Shown: in pieces, positions 10,290 to 21,137 of the stretch | Layout: the number at the start of each line of letters is the position of its first letter | Numbering within the stretch: the stretch's first letter is position 1 | DNA from: Chaetoceros tenuissimus | Lineage: Eukaryota; Bacillariophyta; Thalassiosirophyceae; Chaetocerotales; Chaetocerotaceae | Reading direction: 5' to 3' | Assembly (NCBI GenBank): GCA_021927905.1 | Contig: BLLK01000001.1 | Coordinates: 47,501-75,078, forward strand | DNA length: 27,578 bases | Notes under the pieces: model-generated | What the model was told of the DNA's origin: nothing | What the model saw: only the letters and a program-made list of their open reading frames with translations | The model's database searches: none | Position numbers and translations under genes: made by a program

Positions 10290-10803
10290 ATTGACTCGCA
10301 CGTCTTAATTAAAGTTGGTTTTCTCTACCTAATAGTGAAAAGAAAGTACCATACTTACTGATGGGGAATTTTCTAAGTTCACATGTACGTAGACATCGAG
10401 ACATGTAAAAGAAAAATGAGAATCGGCGAAAAAAATTATACTAAATTGGCCAAACCAAGTTGAATCAAAATTTTATTAACTCGTCATTGGGCCATCATGT
10501 ATAGTGATATCTTTTCAGTACTTATTTCCTACTAAAAATGATTTTGAAATGTGCGAAAGTTACAAAGAGAATTAAAAGCGACAAGAATAAAAATTGTATT
10601 TAGGAATAATTTTGAACATAAACGTGTAGGGAATGTTCACATTGTCATTTTGCGATGTTAATCATTGAAACTGTGTAAAACGTCAGGTCTTTCTCCTACT
10701 GTGGTCTAATTTACTTAGTTTTTCATTAACAAATAAAAGTTTATCTTACAATAATCTATAAGCAACTGCGTCCTTGGCTATTGCTTCTTCTACATTCTTT
10801 TTC
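10290..10803. other. Intergenic region between the two ML-like paralogues
   Basis: About 510 bp of AT-rich DNA between tandem minus-strand genes. It must contain the 3' end of the 10804-11457 gene and the promoter and leader of the 9642-10289 gene. No third gene, RNA or repeat was recognised. Confidence 0.4.
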
Positions 10804-11457
10804 TCAACAAGATTCAACTCCCGACATTTCAACAAAATTTCCTTTTGGATCTTCAAACTCATCCTTTGATAGCACACGTCGGTGTTTATTTCTCTTGTAA
10901 GCAAAGAGTCCAACAATAAGAAAAGCTGAACTAACAACCATGGATGCATTGGTATAATTGTATGGGTTATATCCTTCGATTGTCAAGTAACAATCAACTG
11001 TTGCATCTCCAAAATCAACATCCACAGCAACAGTCAATTTTAGCCATGAACTAAATCTAACATACCAAGAGTTTGGACTTCCTGGCAGATCGATATCAGT
11101 GTTGAATTCGTATGTTCCCACAGTTGGGCAGTAATATCCGTTGTCATTGGATACTTTCCCTCCATCGCATATGTCTACTGTGTGGTTGAAGAAATTAAGT
11201 CTCAAGAGAGAAGCAGTCACAACTGGGGAGGTCGTGGACAAAGAACTTCCTATTGTGTATGTTCCACTGACGGTTCCTTTAGATCCCCACATGCAGTATC
11301 CATCTTCACAACTCAGGTCTCCACTGTCGACTGTAAAGACAGATGTATCACCAACGCATTTCTCTACAGTGATTCCAAGTTGAGACTGGGATTGAGCAGA
11401 GCACAAGTTCAACAAACTACTGATGAGTAGAAACAAATGTACAGGTCTCATATTCAT
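10804..11457 (-). CDS. Type I membrane protein with NPC2/ML-like ectodomain (paralogue 2)
   Basis: Predicted 217-residue paralogue of the 9642-10289 product. The first in-frame ATG is at 11457 (the frame extends to 11493 only through a TTG), and an ATG two codons later at 11451 would serve equally. Both give a strong signal peptide ending near CSAQS. Six ectodomain cysteines are in register with the paralogue: VEKCVGDT, LSCEDGYCMWG, DICDGG...YYCPTVG and VDCYL, with LPGS before the last strands. A single membrane span (ASMVVSSAFLIVGLFAY) precedes a basic stretch and a tail ending NFVEMSG, sharing the FVEMxG signature of the other copy. Conservation of both the cysteine frame and the cytosolic tail suggests one family produced by tandem duplication, with the tail perhaps used in sorting. 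ML/NPC2-like lipid binding is inferred from the disulfide pattern only. Confidence 0.82.
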   Translation of the reverse strand: MNMRPVHLFLLISSLLNLCSAQSQSQLGITVEKCVGDTSVFTVDSGDLSCEDGYCMWGSKGTVSGTYTIGSSLSTTSPVVTASLLRLNFFNHTVDICDGGKVSNDNGYYCPTVGTYEFNTDIDLPGSPNSWYVRFSSWLKLTVAVDVDFGDATVDCYLTIEGYNPYNYTNASMVVSSAFLIVGLFAYKRNKHRRVLSKDEFEDPKGNFVEMSGVESC

Positions 11458-12095
11458 TTTGATTTGAGTGCTATTTCTATTGTTATTGTTCAATTTTTGC
11501 TTGAAATATTTACTTTTTCACATTCACAACATCATTCCTTTTTCCTTTTTTTTTTCAATGCAATCTCAATCGCCAAAAGGACATTTCATATGTTTTTAGC
11601 TGTCACACACATGTGGAAAACGGTTGACGGATGGACGGAATACTGGTTGTATAACCGTCCATGTCTTAAAATGCAAAAGAGATTTTTTGGCAACCGACCC
11701 ACAGGTGTGGGGTTTTTTCCATTTTTCTTGTAGCTAAATTTATCGACCCTTTTCTCAGCATTTATACAAATTTAGCCTAATAAACAGGTTCAAAAATCTA
11801 TTCCCGTAACGTGATGTAGTTCCACGTCGGAGTCCACGCTAGTGTCAATAAACATCTACTTTAGTCAAACAAAAGGTGTCATTTATCGCTGAAAGAGCCT
11901 CCCTTTCACGGTGAAGAAGAAATGGAGTACATCACAGTTTTTACTAATGCTTTACACGTTTCATTTCTCATAATAAAGAGAAAATGACAACGAATACCTT
12001 CCATACTCCGATATTCATTTGATAAAACTCCTTCCAATACTCCTAGGAGTATATAGTCATGGAAGAATATCCACGATGATGCTTTTTAGGATGGG
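11458..12095. other. Divergent intergenic region between ML-like and coiled-coil genes
   Basis: About 640 bp between divergent starts. It holds long T runs near 11540-11553 and a perfect 16-bp palindrome at 12037-12052 (listed separately). A plus-strand open frame at 11437-11733 overlaps the start of the opposite gene and is T-rich without domain features, so it is not called. No RNA gene was recognised. Confidence 0.4.
12037..12052. promoter_or_regulatory. Perfect 16-bp palindrome upstream of the coiled-coil gene
   Basis: ATACTCCTAGGAGTAT equals its own reverse complement. It lies 43 bp before the first ATG (12096) and 97 bp before the alternative ATG (12150). The half-site atactcc also occurs nearby at 12003-12009. 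It could be a dimeric transcription-factor site; no factor can be named. Confidence 0.4.
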
Positions 12096-13259
12096 ATGAT
12101 CATGTTCATTCTTCGTATCATAAAATCTTTTTTATCGAATAAGAATATCATGTCGTCCGACCTTCGTTACAGAGATGGTCATGTGTACCAGGGCGATCAT
12201 CTCCTCACCCCATGCACTGATTCTCGTGTTCAGGTTGTGATCAATGTATCTAATGCAGAAACCAAGAGAGCTGACTATTTTTCCGATGAAGTTACTGCAT
12301 TGCGCTGTCAACATGAACTTCTACGCTCTAATCATCACGAACTACAAGGACACTGCAATCGTGTTGAGCGTGATAATGATGAGAAGGAGCAAACCATTGT
12401 AGCATTGAGAAACGAGAAAGAAACATTAACTGATCAGCTCCATAGAGAGGTTCATAGAAATGCAGAGATGACTAATCGCATTGCTCAAGAAAGACATATT
12501 CGTAGACAAGTTGAAGATCTACTGAATCAAGTTCTGAATGCGCCTCCGCAACCAGTAGTGACTCCTACAAATGTCAATGCCATCATTACTCCACAGAGAC
12601 AATCACGTGCTACCAATATCAATATCATGACACTTGAACAACACCGCAACTACCTCGAAGCTTTGAATGTTCCCAACCTCGATGCCTCTTCCCCTGGTGA
12701 CTTCAATCTTCGTGCTCAAAACGATAATAGATATCTCGAATTGCCTTCCGATGTTTATTATCACTCCAATGCTCATTTGCACATCTTTCCTACTTCTGAA
12801 GGAGGAGGCGTTTATAGAAGTGTTCCTACCAAACATGAGGTTGTGAAACGTCAATACAATCTTATCGTCGACGTCTACAGAGGCTTTCTTGCTACCAACT
12901 CTATTAGCCCATTTTCTGCAAGAGGTGATAGTTCTCTTTTCAAAGTGGAAACTGTCGGGAAAGTAAAAGCATTTCTCAGTTCCAAAACACTTGTTTGGGA
13001 AGCCATTCCTTCGAAGTATGAAATTTCGTATGATAGCGATATGATCCGATTGCATACAAAGAAGCTTGCAGGTTTGTATTCTTGTCCACCGGGCTCCTTT
13101 GAACTCTTAATGATGATTGCTCATGATAATCAGAATACTATACGCTTTACACGCATCGGGAATACAATCCAGTTCCCAGCATATAGACAGTACGTATCTC
13201 AAGCTTGTGTATCTCAATACAAAACCAAAAAATCAATCATGGCACACTATGGTGTATGA
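12096..13259 (+). CDS. Orphan coiled-coil protein, no recognised domain
   Basis: Single open frame of 387 codons that I do not recognise. The first ATG is at 12096; an ATG at 12150 (MSSDLRYRDGHVYQGD) would drop a short hydrophobic/basic leader (MIMFILRIIKSFLSNKN) and may be the real start. Residues about 55-145 are charged and heptad-like (DEVTALRCQHELLRSNHHEL, EKEQTIVALRNEKETL), a probable coiled coil. A proline- and asparagine-containing linker follows (about 147-175), then a compact C-terminal region of about 200 residues with mixed strands (YRSVPTKHEVVKRQYNLIVD, VWEAIPSKYEISYDSDMI) and no signature motif. There is no signal peptide of normal form if the second Met is used. It sits between a divergent ML-like gene and a minisatellite. 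Codon use looks ordinary, and the length and uninterrupted frame argue that it is real. The coiled coil may mediate self-association. Confidence 0.7.
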   Translation: MIMFILRIIKSFLSNKNIMSSDLRYRDGHVYQGDHLLTPCTDSRVQVVINVSNAETKRADYFSDEVTALRCQHELLRSNHHELQGHCNRVERDNDEKEQTIVALRNEKETLTDQLHREVHRNAEMTNRIAQERHIRRQVEDLLNQVLNAPPQPVVTPTNVNAIITPQRQSRATNINIMTLEQHRNYLEALNVPNLDASSPGDFNLRAQNDNRYLELPSDVYYHSNAHLHIFPTSEGGGVYRSVPTKHEVVKRQYNLIVDVYRGFLATNSISPFSARGDSSLFKVETVGKVKAFLSSKTLVWEAIPSKYEISYDSDMIRLHTKKLAGLYSCPPGSFELLMMIAHDNQNTIRFTRIGNTIQFPAYRQYVSQACVSQYKTKKSIMAHYGV

Positions 13260-13420
13260 ATTCTTATCCATTCTACAGCAAACAGAAGTTTGACTTTTAT
13301 CGCGTGAAATATTGACCAAACGAAGTAGTACCTTTAATTATAACGCAACACAAACCATAACTTATGAATGTAGATATCAACCACCTTAGTGATAGGCCAT
13401 GTTCAGCCTTTACTATTCAT
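13260..13420. other. Short spacer between coiled-coil gene and minisatellite
   Basis: AT-rich 3' flank of the coiled-coil gene. No coding frame or structured element was recognised; the first faint minisatellite motifs appear just after it. Confidence 0.35.
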
Positions 13421-16190
13421 AAAGAGAAGTGACTCTTCAACCTCATTCATTACTTGAGAAGCTTGTTATTATTCTATTATCTGAAGACTTCGAAGTAAAT
13501 TGAGGTATGACTACAATCCTCTTTTGAAATTACTACAAGAAGAGATTCCTCGACCTCATTCATTACTTGAGTATCTTCTGTCTTACCTATTGCCCATTTC
13601 CTTCGAAATAAATGCAGTATTACTTCAATCTTCTTTCTCTTTTTGAAACAAGTTCCATAGCATAAGGACTACGATCTACATCGAGGTATAACTGCAATCA
13701 TCATTCTCTTTTCAGTAAATGAAACGACTTCTCTACCTCTATCATTACTCAAGTACCTTCTTTCATTCTCTATTACCTACGGACTACGATCTACATCGAG
13801 GTATAACTGCAATCATCATTTTCTTTTCAGTACATGAAGCGACTTCTTTAACTCTGCCATTACTCAAGTACCTTATTCTTTTACTATTACATACGGACTA
13901 CGATCTACATCGAGGTATAACTGCAATCATCATTCTCCTTTCGGTAGATGAAACGACTTCTCTACCTCTGTCATTACTCAAGTAACTTTCTTTTCGGTAG
14001 ATGAAGCAACTTCTCTACCACTGCAAATACTCAAGTACCTTTCTTTTCAGTATATGAAACGACTTTTCTACCTCTGCCATTACTCAATTACCTTTTTTTT
14101 GGTAGATGAAGCGACTTCTCTACCTCTGCCATTACTCAAGTACCTTCTTCCTTCTCTATTCCTTCTCTATTACCTACGGACTACGATCTACATCGAGGTA
14201 TAACTGCAATCATCATTCTCTTTTTGATAGATGACATGACTTCTCTACCTCTGCCACTACTCAAGTAACTACATCCTTCTCTATTACCTACGGACTACGA
14301 TCTACATCGAGGTATAACTGCAATCATCATTTTCTTTTCAGTACATGAAGCGACTTCTTTAACTCTGCCATTACTCAATTACCTTATTCTTTTACTATTA
14401 CATACGGACTACGATCTACATTGAGGTATAATTGCAACCAACATTTCCATTTAGGTAAATGAAGCGACTTCTCTACCTCTGCCACTACTCAAGTACCTAC
14501 TCATTTTACCTTTCTACGATCTACATCAAGGTATAACTGCAACCATGATTTCCATTTAGGTAAATGAAGCGACTTCTCTACCTCTGCCACTACTCAAGTA
14601 CCTTCTCATCTTACCTTTCTACTACGGAATACGGACTACGATCTACATCAAGGTATAATTGCAACCAACATTTCCATTTACGTAAATGAAGCGACTTCTC
14701 TACCTCTGCCACTACTCAAGTACCTACTCACTTTACCTTTCTACTACGGAATACGGACAACGATCTACATTGAGGTATAACTGCAACCAACATTTCCATT
14801 TAGGTAAATGAAGCGACTTCTCTACCTCTGCCACTACTCAAGTACCTACTCACTTTACCTTTCTACTACGGAATACGGACAACGATCTACATTGAGGTAT
14901 AACTGCAACCATGATTTCCATTTAGGTAAATGAAGCGACTTCTCTACCTCTGCCACTACTCAAGTACCTTTTCTTTCTCAATTACCTACGGACTACAATC
15001 TACATTGAGGTATAATTGCAACCATCATTTCCATTTAGGTAAATGAAGCGACTTTTCTACCTCTGCCACTACTCAAGTACCTACTCACTTTACCTTTCTA
15101 CTACAGACTACTATCTACATTGAGGTATAACTGCAACCATCATTTTCTTCTCAGTAGATGAAGCGACTTCTTTAACTCTACCAATACTCATTGACTTGCT
15201 TACACTGCCTCTTGCCTATGGCCTCTTTTGATAGATGAAGCAACTTCATTACCTCTGCTACTAATCAAGTACCTTCTTGCTTACCTTTCTACTACAGACT
15301 ACGATCTACATCGATGTATAAACTGTAATCATCATTTTCATTTAGGTTGATGAAGCGACTTCATTACCTCTACCACTACTCAAGTACCTTCTTACTTACC
15401 TTTCTACTACAGACTACGATCTACATCGAGGTATAACTGTAATCGTCATTTTCATTTAGGTTGATGAAGCGATTGTTTTATCTTTACTTACCTATTGCCT
15501 ACGGACTGCGAAATAGATCGAGACATTAGTATAATCCTCTTTCTCTTTTAAAACACTTCAACTTCTTTCATTACTTGAGTACCTTCTTACTTCTCCTCTA
15601 TATACAGACTACGAAACAGATCGAGGTATATGTGAAGCTACTCTTATAGTTCATTCATTCCTTGAGTAACTTCTTACTTTCCTTTTGTCTACGACATGCG
15701 AATTTATTCGAGGCATTACTATAATCCTCTTTCTCTTTAACAACAAGAAGCTATACTTCAATCTCGTTCACTACTTCTTCTCACTTTCTATTATCTACGG
15801 ACTGCGAATTTCTTCGAAGTATTACTATAATCCTCGAACTCTTTTCGCAAGACGAAGTACACTTCAACCTCGTTCATTACTTGAGTACCTTCTTACTTCT
15901 CCTCTGCATACGGACTATGAAACAGATTGAGGTAAGACTACACTAACCTTTTGCCTACGGACTACGAAGTTGACCAAAGTACTACTATTTATTTCCTACG
16001 GACGACAAAGTAGATCAAGGCATCACAGCAATCATCCTTCTCCTCTCGCAAGGCGAAGCGACTCTTCTGCATACGCGATTACTCCAATTGTTTCGTACTT
16101 ACATATTTCCTACGGACTACGAAGTAGATCGAGGTAATACTTATTTGCCTATTTTGTATGAAGTACGAAGTAAATCAAGGCATGGCTACT
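13421..16190. repeat. ~115-bp minisatellite, roughly two dozen units
   Basis: The motif ctacgatctacat(c/t)gaggtata recurs with acgat at about 13671, 13786, 13900, 14183, 14297, 14411, 14516, 14638, 14760, 14882, 15301 and 15416, giving periods of 105-122 bp, mostly 114, 115 or 122. Diverged versions occur near 14995 and 15110. Each unit continues with ctgcaa(t/c)catcatt, a T/C-rich run, then gatgaagcgacttctctacctctgcc-actactcaagtacct. Between 13985 and 14150 short ~55-bp partial units repeat only the second half. Units at both edges (before 13670 and after 15480) are much more degenerate, as expected of an array that is homogenised at its centre. No continuous reading frame crosses it. It fills the gap between the 3' ends of the convergent coiled-coil and MULE genes. 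Confidence 0.93.
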
Positions 16191-16286
16191 ACTTTAGTCA
16201 TTGTTTGATGTACCAAGTAGAGGTAGGTGTATGTAAGAAATTGTATACAAGTTAGATTTTCACGTTAAAGATATTGTTCTCTCTTA

Positions 16287-19200
16287 TTACTTAGTGTTCT
16301 TGTCCGTCTTAGTTGCTGTTTCGTCATGAGATTCACTTGTATTATTTATCTCACTGTTCCCAGCTATTCCATTCTGTGGTTGTACAAAATGGTTTTGAAT
16401 ACAAAGATTAAATGGTTGTGGGTATGGTTGGATTACAGTCGTTGGTTGTGAAGGAAATTGCATATTGTACAAATTGCCATGAAATTGTCTGTTGAAATTG
16501 TTATGTGATCCATAAATCCCGTGAGGTGGAAACTGTGCCTGAGGTACGCCAAATGTACCATTTTGTACTTGAGGCATGTGAATTGAATTAAACTGAAAGT
16601 TCGATGCATTTTGAAGGTTGTTCGATCCAAGCTGTGGCCCAGGTACGTTTGGAAGGATACCAATAGAAGCATGGTAGATATCAGTCTCCATTACTTGAGG
16701 TACGTTGCTTGAGGTACCCAGAGACTCATGGACATTACGAAGGCTATCAATTGATGCGGACTCCGTTGGAGGTATTCCAACCTCATAACTACGAATCTTA
16801 CGAATCATCTCTTGTCTCTTTTGGTCATCTTCATCTTTTCCTTCTGTAGACTTATTATAACCTTTTTTTGCAAGGTTATATTGCATAATTTTCAAATCAA
16901 GTAGTTGCTGTAATTCCTCTGTTGACTTGTTGTGGAGGTCGTCCACGTTAGACTTGGAGTAGGAGGAATGATCCATGCTTTCAGGTGAATCAGTAATGTT
17001 TGCATTTTGGGAAACAAGGTTCAATGACATTCGTACTTCCTCCTCTGTACGCTCAAACGGGTCAGTTTTTGGAGGCTTGGATGAACAATCTTTCCCTCTG
17101 CCATTGAAAATAATATTTTTCTCTTTCAAAAGAGAAATGAGCTCATCCCTGATGTCAGCCCAACCTTTAGCTTCATCTTGACCAACACATTCTGGTGGAG
17201 GATACCTTTTACCAAAAATTAATGCAACAAATTTCTCATGCCAGCAGGTTCCATCAATGCGATGCTCGTCACATGTGCATCTGACAAATATTCTTCCTTT
17301 CCATCGTTTAAAATAGGTCCTGCAAAAGTTGCCATTTGTCTGTCCTTGAATGTAATGTAGAGAATTACTACCATTCTCGTTCGAGGCTCTAGAAGGAGTC
17401 TTTTTTTTATCTACCTTCTTTGGAGTCGGTTGGGAAGGGGATTTCTCGTTCCATTTCTCGGAAAAGCCATGTCTGTTGCGTTCTTCCATATCACGACAAT
17501 GTAAAGTATGACTTGTACTGTTGACATGAGAACTTGCTGTTTGTATTGATAATTCCGCAGTGGAATCTGATTCTTCATCCGAAAGTTTAATGTTCCTAAT
17601 TTCCTTTAAGGTCGTCGTATATAACTTTTCATCAGTCATATTGTTTAGTATTTCAATTAAGCTTTCCTTTTCATTTGCTTCTGTAGGCTCATATCTTCCA
17701 GCGGTTACATCTTGCTTGAGATTGTTCCGTATGACAGTAAGTCTCTTAGATATAAAGTTTTTTTTCACACGAAAAATTCTTCGTGAGATGTACTCAAAAG
17801 TATCCTCAGACGGTTCAACATAGGGATGTTCATCTAGATGCAAAAGTGAGTCTACTATAAGAATGAATATGAGGTAATAAAATATGAAAGAGCTTGACTT
17901 ACGATAAAGAGCTTGGTTGACAGTATCTTGAAATGCTACTTGAACTCCTGTATTGTTATCAAATGACACCCTGGTAATCGTTGCTTGGTTTCTTGAAGGT
18001 CTATGCGATTTCATCGGGTTAGTCTTTTGATCAATAGCTGAACGACAGCGTTCAATGATAGCTTCGGAAGGGAAATAGAACACATAGGAATGTCTATCGT
18101 CATCGACTTCGAATGAAGTCACTAATTCTTGAGAGTCAAGTGAGTAACACACCGACAGACACAGTTCGAATGGGAATTCCAAACGAAATTCGTTGATCGC
18201 GTCCCAATCGCATTTATGCTGCAATGGAGCTTTGACAAAGGGTTTATTGTGCAATCTATGATTCCATTGGGAGGTAGCAGTTAGTAGCGATGAAAGTCTG
18301 GAATCATTCTTGGTGAGCAGATCATTTTTTTGTAAATGGTCGACCTCACCACGGAGAACATCCCATCCCTTCTCTAATCCGTTTGTTGAATGCACTTCAC
18401 CGTCTTCATGAATGTATGCCCATTTGAGGTCAAAGGCAAAGTAATGACCAAATAGATGATCCATTACCTCTTCTAATTTCGAATCAAGGTATTGTAAAAG
18501 TTCCATACACTCTCTTTCCCATAGAGGGCGTAGCTGTTTCCATTCCATTTCAGTTGATATGAATCTAATCAAAAGAAATACGGCACAAATTGTACCAATG
18601 TCTTCTTCGCGAACACCTTTACTTTTAAGATATCTAAGGCAGCTACCTTTTGTTCCACTTTAAAAATGTAAAGTATTAGTCAATGCTTGATGTAATGTTA
18701 GAGTGTGTGTATACAGCAGTGCGACGTACCTTCCATGACCCTTTCCACTTTTCGAATAATTACATCTTAGCATATGCGACAAACATAGAGCATGATCAAC
18801 ACCATCGGTTTTCTCAACTGCCGCCTTGAGAGCTAGCGACCCATCTGATAATTCCTTGTCTCTTGTCATGCAGCTTTTTCCGAAAGGCTTTTTGTGAGGA
18901 ATATGCCTACGCTTCTTCAAAATTGTAACTATAAGCTTAGTCATCTTCGAAGCAACAGTTTGATTTTCGGTAACTGAGATGGCCCATATTAGAGCATGGT
19001 ATCGTTTTGAAAGATCTGATACACCAAGATTACCAACTTGATAGCTGTTAACAATATCATGAGCAAAATCAGACTCGAATTGTATCCCAACAAGTCTTGT
19101 CTTCGACATCTCAATGATATCATCGATAATGATTAAATTTCGCTTTGTTGACCAAATAATATATTTGTAGCTATGATCCTCGTTTTCTCCGATGTCAGTG

Positions 19201-19976
19201 TCCAAAATAATTATCTTATCCAGTTCTTCCTTACTCATTTCTTCTAATTCCTTTGAGGTAATAGAGGCAAATTTGTCAACTTCCATTTTTCGACCATCTG
19301 AGTTTATGTAATTAATAAGCGACTCCATTGAACTACCAATTTTCAAACAGACATTTGAAACGTTAATACGCCACTTTGGATCATTCTTCAAAGTATTCCA
19401 AGCTTGATCAATTTGTCTCTTCAAGGTTTCATTCACAACGACGCCATGAAGAAGATGAGTTTTGTTATGTCTACTTGCTTCCTCAGGATCAGTGCATCGC
19501 TCTATATTTTTCAAATAATTAAAAACGGACATACACGGGTTTCTATTGTCTGGACTTTGCTGTTTCAAAAGCAATTGTTTTATCCAAAGATTGAGACCAT
19601 GACGAGAGGTGTGAGGCTTATGATCATGTCGTCCATGAGTATAAATTGCAATAACCCCTTTAACCCTAAATGCAGCGTATTTCAACGAACAACCAGGATA
19701 TTGGCAATCAAATTTCTTAAACAACTGGCAATTATCATATTTTCTGAGTTTGGCTGGATCGGTCGAAGATGGAACGCTACTTGAAGTCGTATAGGGCATA
19801 CAATCACAGGCTTTCCTCATAATTGAATAAACAGATTTCATGGTATTAGAGTTATTACTCGGTGGATCCTTGGAAATATCTGCATCCTCGCATATAAAGG
19901 AATCAAAGAGCGTCCAACATGAACCGTTATTGGAACCATTTTGCCCATAAGGAAGTTCTTTAGGAAAACTTTCCAT
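16287..19976 (-). CDS. MULE-type DDE transposase with WRKY/GCM1-like and SWIM zinc fingers
   Basis: Predicted 1189-residue transposase. Exons in coding order are 19976-18730, 18657-17903 and 17854-16287; introns are 72 nt (GTACGT...TTAAAG) and 48 nt (GTAAGT...TTATAG). Near residues 70-120 a finger C-x4-C-x20-H-x-H (DCQYPGC...HGRHDH) resembles the WRKY-GCM1/FLYWCH group that binds DNA in many Mutator-like elements. The catalytic core has putative Asp303 (QFESDF), Asp378 (LSDGS), the MULE C-x2-H (CLSHML, Cys398/His401) and Glu511 (STNGLEKGW), all present. A SWIM finger CTC...CWH (Cys860, Cys862, Cys871, His873) follows, also typical of the family. The last ~170 residues are rich in Asn, Gln, Pro and Phe. 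No stop or frameshift breaks the gene, so it may be active or domesticated. I found no terminal inverted repeats around it. The 48-nt intron is a multiple of three without stops, so its removal is likely but unproven. Confidence 0.87.
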
Positions 19977-21137
19977 GAGAATAATGAGGGTGTGACCTGA
20001 TGAGTTTCGTAATGTGTTCGTATTCGTTGAACAAATTGTGTTTTTGTGAAGAAGACATGTTATTAGTGAGCTGTGGATTTGGGTGAGGAATGGTGTCTAA
20101 ATCTATCATGTTTGTTGGAATTGGGAAAAAGAAACAAGATGTTTACTAATAGAAAGATGAAGTTGTATTTCAATTCAAATAGGTTCATTATTGCTCAGTG
20201 TTAGTGTAAAGTGGTTTGGTACGTACAGTAGCTGTTGACATTGAGTGGCTGACGTTTGTCGATGGACATAGGTAGGAGCCTGGTAGGATAAAGGATTCTT
20301 GTTTCATACATGGGAAAGGCTATTGTAAATATTTAAAATAGTATAAATGCTCTAGAAAGAAATAGATAAAAGCTGTGAGAAGGAGGATGGGGAGTTTTTT
20401 TAAAATATAAATATGATTTTAGCTTTATGACACGAGTCGTCGAAAATTGTCACTGAAAAATATTTCAACGTACGGGAGGGAGGCCATGACAAAAACAATT
20501 GAACTCATGGAATCTTTCTTCGATGTTGATTCAATCAACAAGATACCATGAGCCAATGCATTTTATTTTACGATATATCTATATTATGCACAAATCTTTT
20601 CTCCTCAAAATGACTTGACTGGGCTGTCGGTATTCACAATCTCCTCGAGAAACAATCTGACAATGCCACACATGACGACAAGTGAGTCTAGCTTTTTGTA
20701 TCCACCAACACCAATAGAGAGAATCAGTAGTAGACAGCAGTGGCTTTTAAGCAGAAAGGTTCCTGATAGAGTCCATATCTTTCCTCCGTATCTTTCCTTG
20801 TGCAACTAGGATCAGAGGTCATATCTTCATGCTAGCATCTCGTATCCTTCTAGGTCTCTGAAATATGGACACGACGAAATCATTTTAGGAGCATATTCAG
20901 TAACTGTTCATGAATGTTATGCATTGCATAGCGGAAGAGAGTCGGAAAAAGCGACTTGGATTATGCAATGAGTGAGAAGTTCGTTATGTTCATGTACTCG
21001 CTGTTGTTCAATGGCATTTCAATTTTTGACCGTTGCTGTACTTCTCATAAAAATCTCTGGAATAGGCCTAGAAGCGGAAAAAAATGAAGGAAAAGAAATA
21101 ATGAGTGTTTCATGATTACATGCTCTTATTATTTGAT
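19977..21137. other. Region between the two transposase genes, no gene supported
   Basis: About 1.16 kb containing the MULE promoter side (near 19977-20400) and the 3' side of the exonuclease-transposase gene. Overlapping open frames on both strands at about 20605-20809 (roughly 65 codons) show no domain; the plus-strand frame stays open for another ~50 codons after one TAG (to about 20970), which could be a decayed coding fragment but resembles nothing I know. I looked for inverted copies of the sequence right of 25788 and found none. Confidence 0.4.
20181..20202 (-). promoter_or_regulatory. Gapped motif shared with the other transposase gene (copy 1)
   Basis: AGGTTCA-N7-TCAGTGTT (plus-strand reading) lies 205-226 bp upstream of the MULE start. 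The same 7 and 8 bp with the same 7-bp gap, in the same orientation, occur at 25840-25861 upstream of the exonuclease-transposase gene. It may be a shared promoter or transposase-binding element, or chance. Confidence 0.3.

Noticed and set aside
11458-11493. N-terminal extension of the ML-like protein (Asn-rich leader)
   Set aside because: That frame starts with TTG; the first ATG (11457) leads straight into a normal signal peptide. The same logic removes the GTG-started extension at 10290-10301.
13680-15440. Splice-like signals in each minisatellite unit (GAG-GTATAA ... CTTTTCAG) that could make micro-introns
   Set aside because: The implied introns would be only about 34 nt, no exon frame continues from unit to unit, and many units lack the CAG.
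20605-20970. Possible gene or pseudogene between the transposases
   Set aside because: Open frames on both strands of about 65 codons, one interrupted by TAG, with no recognisable motif; kept only as a remark under the intergenic entry.
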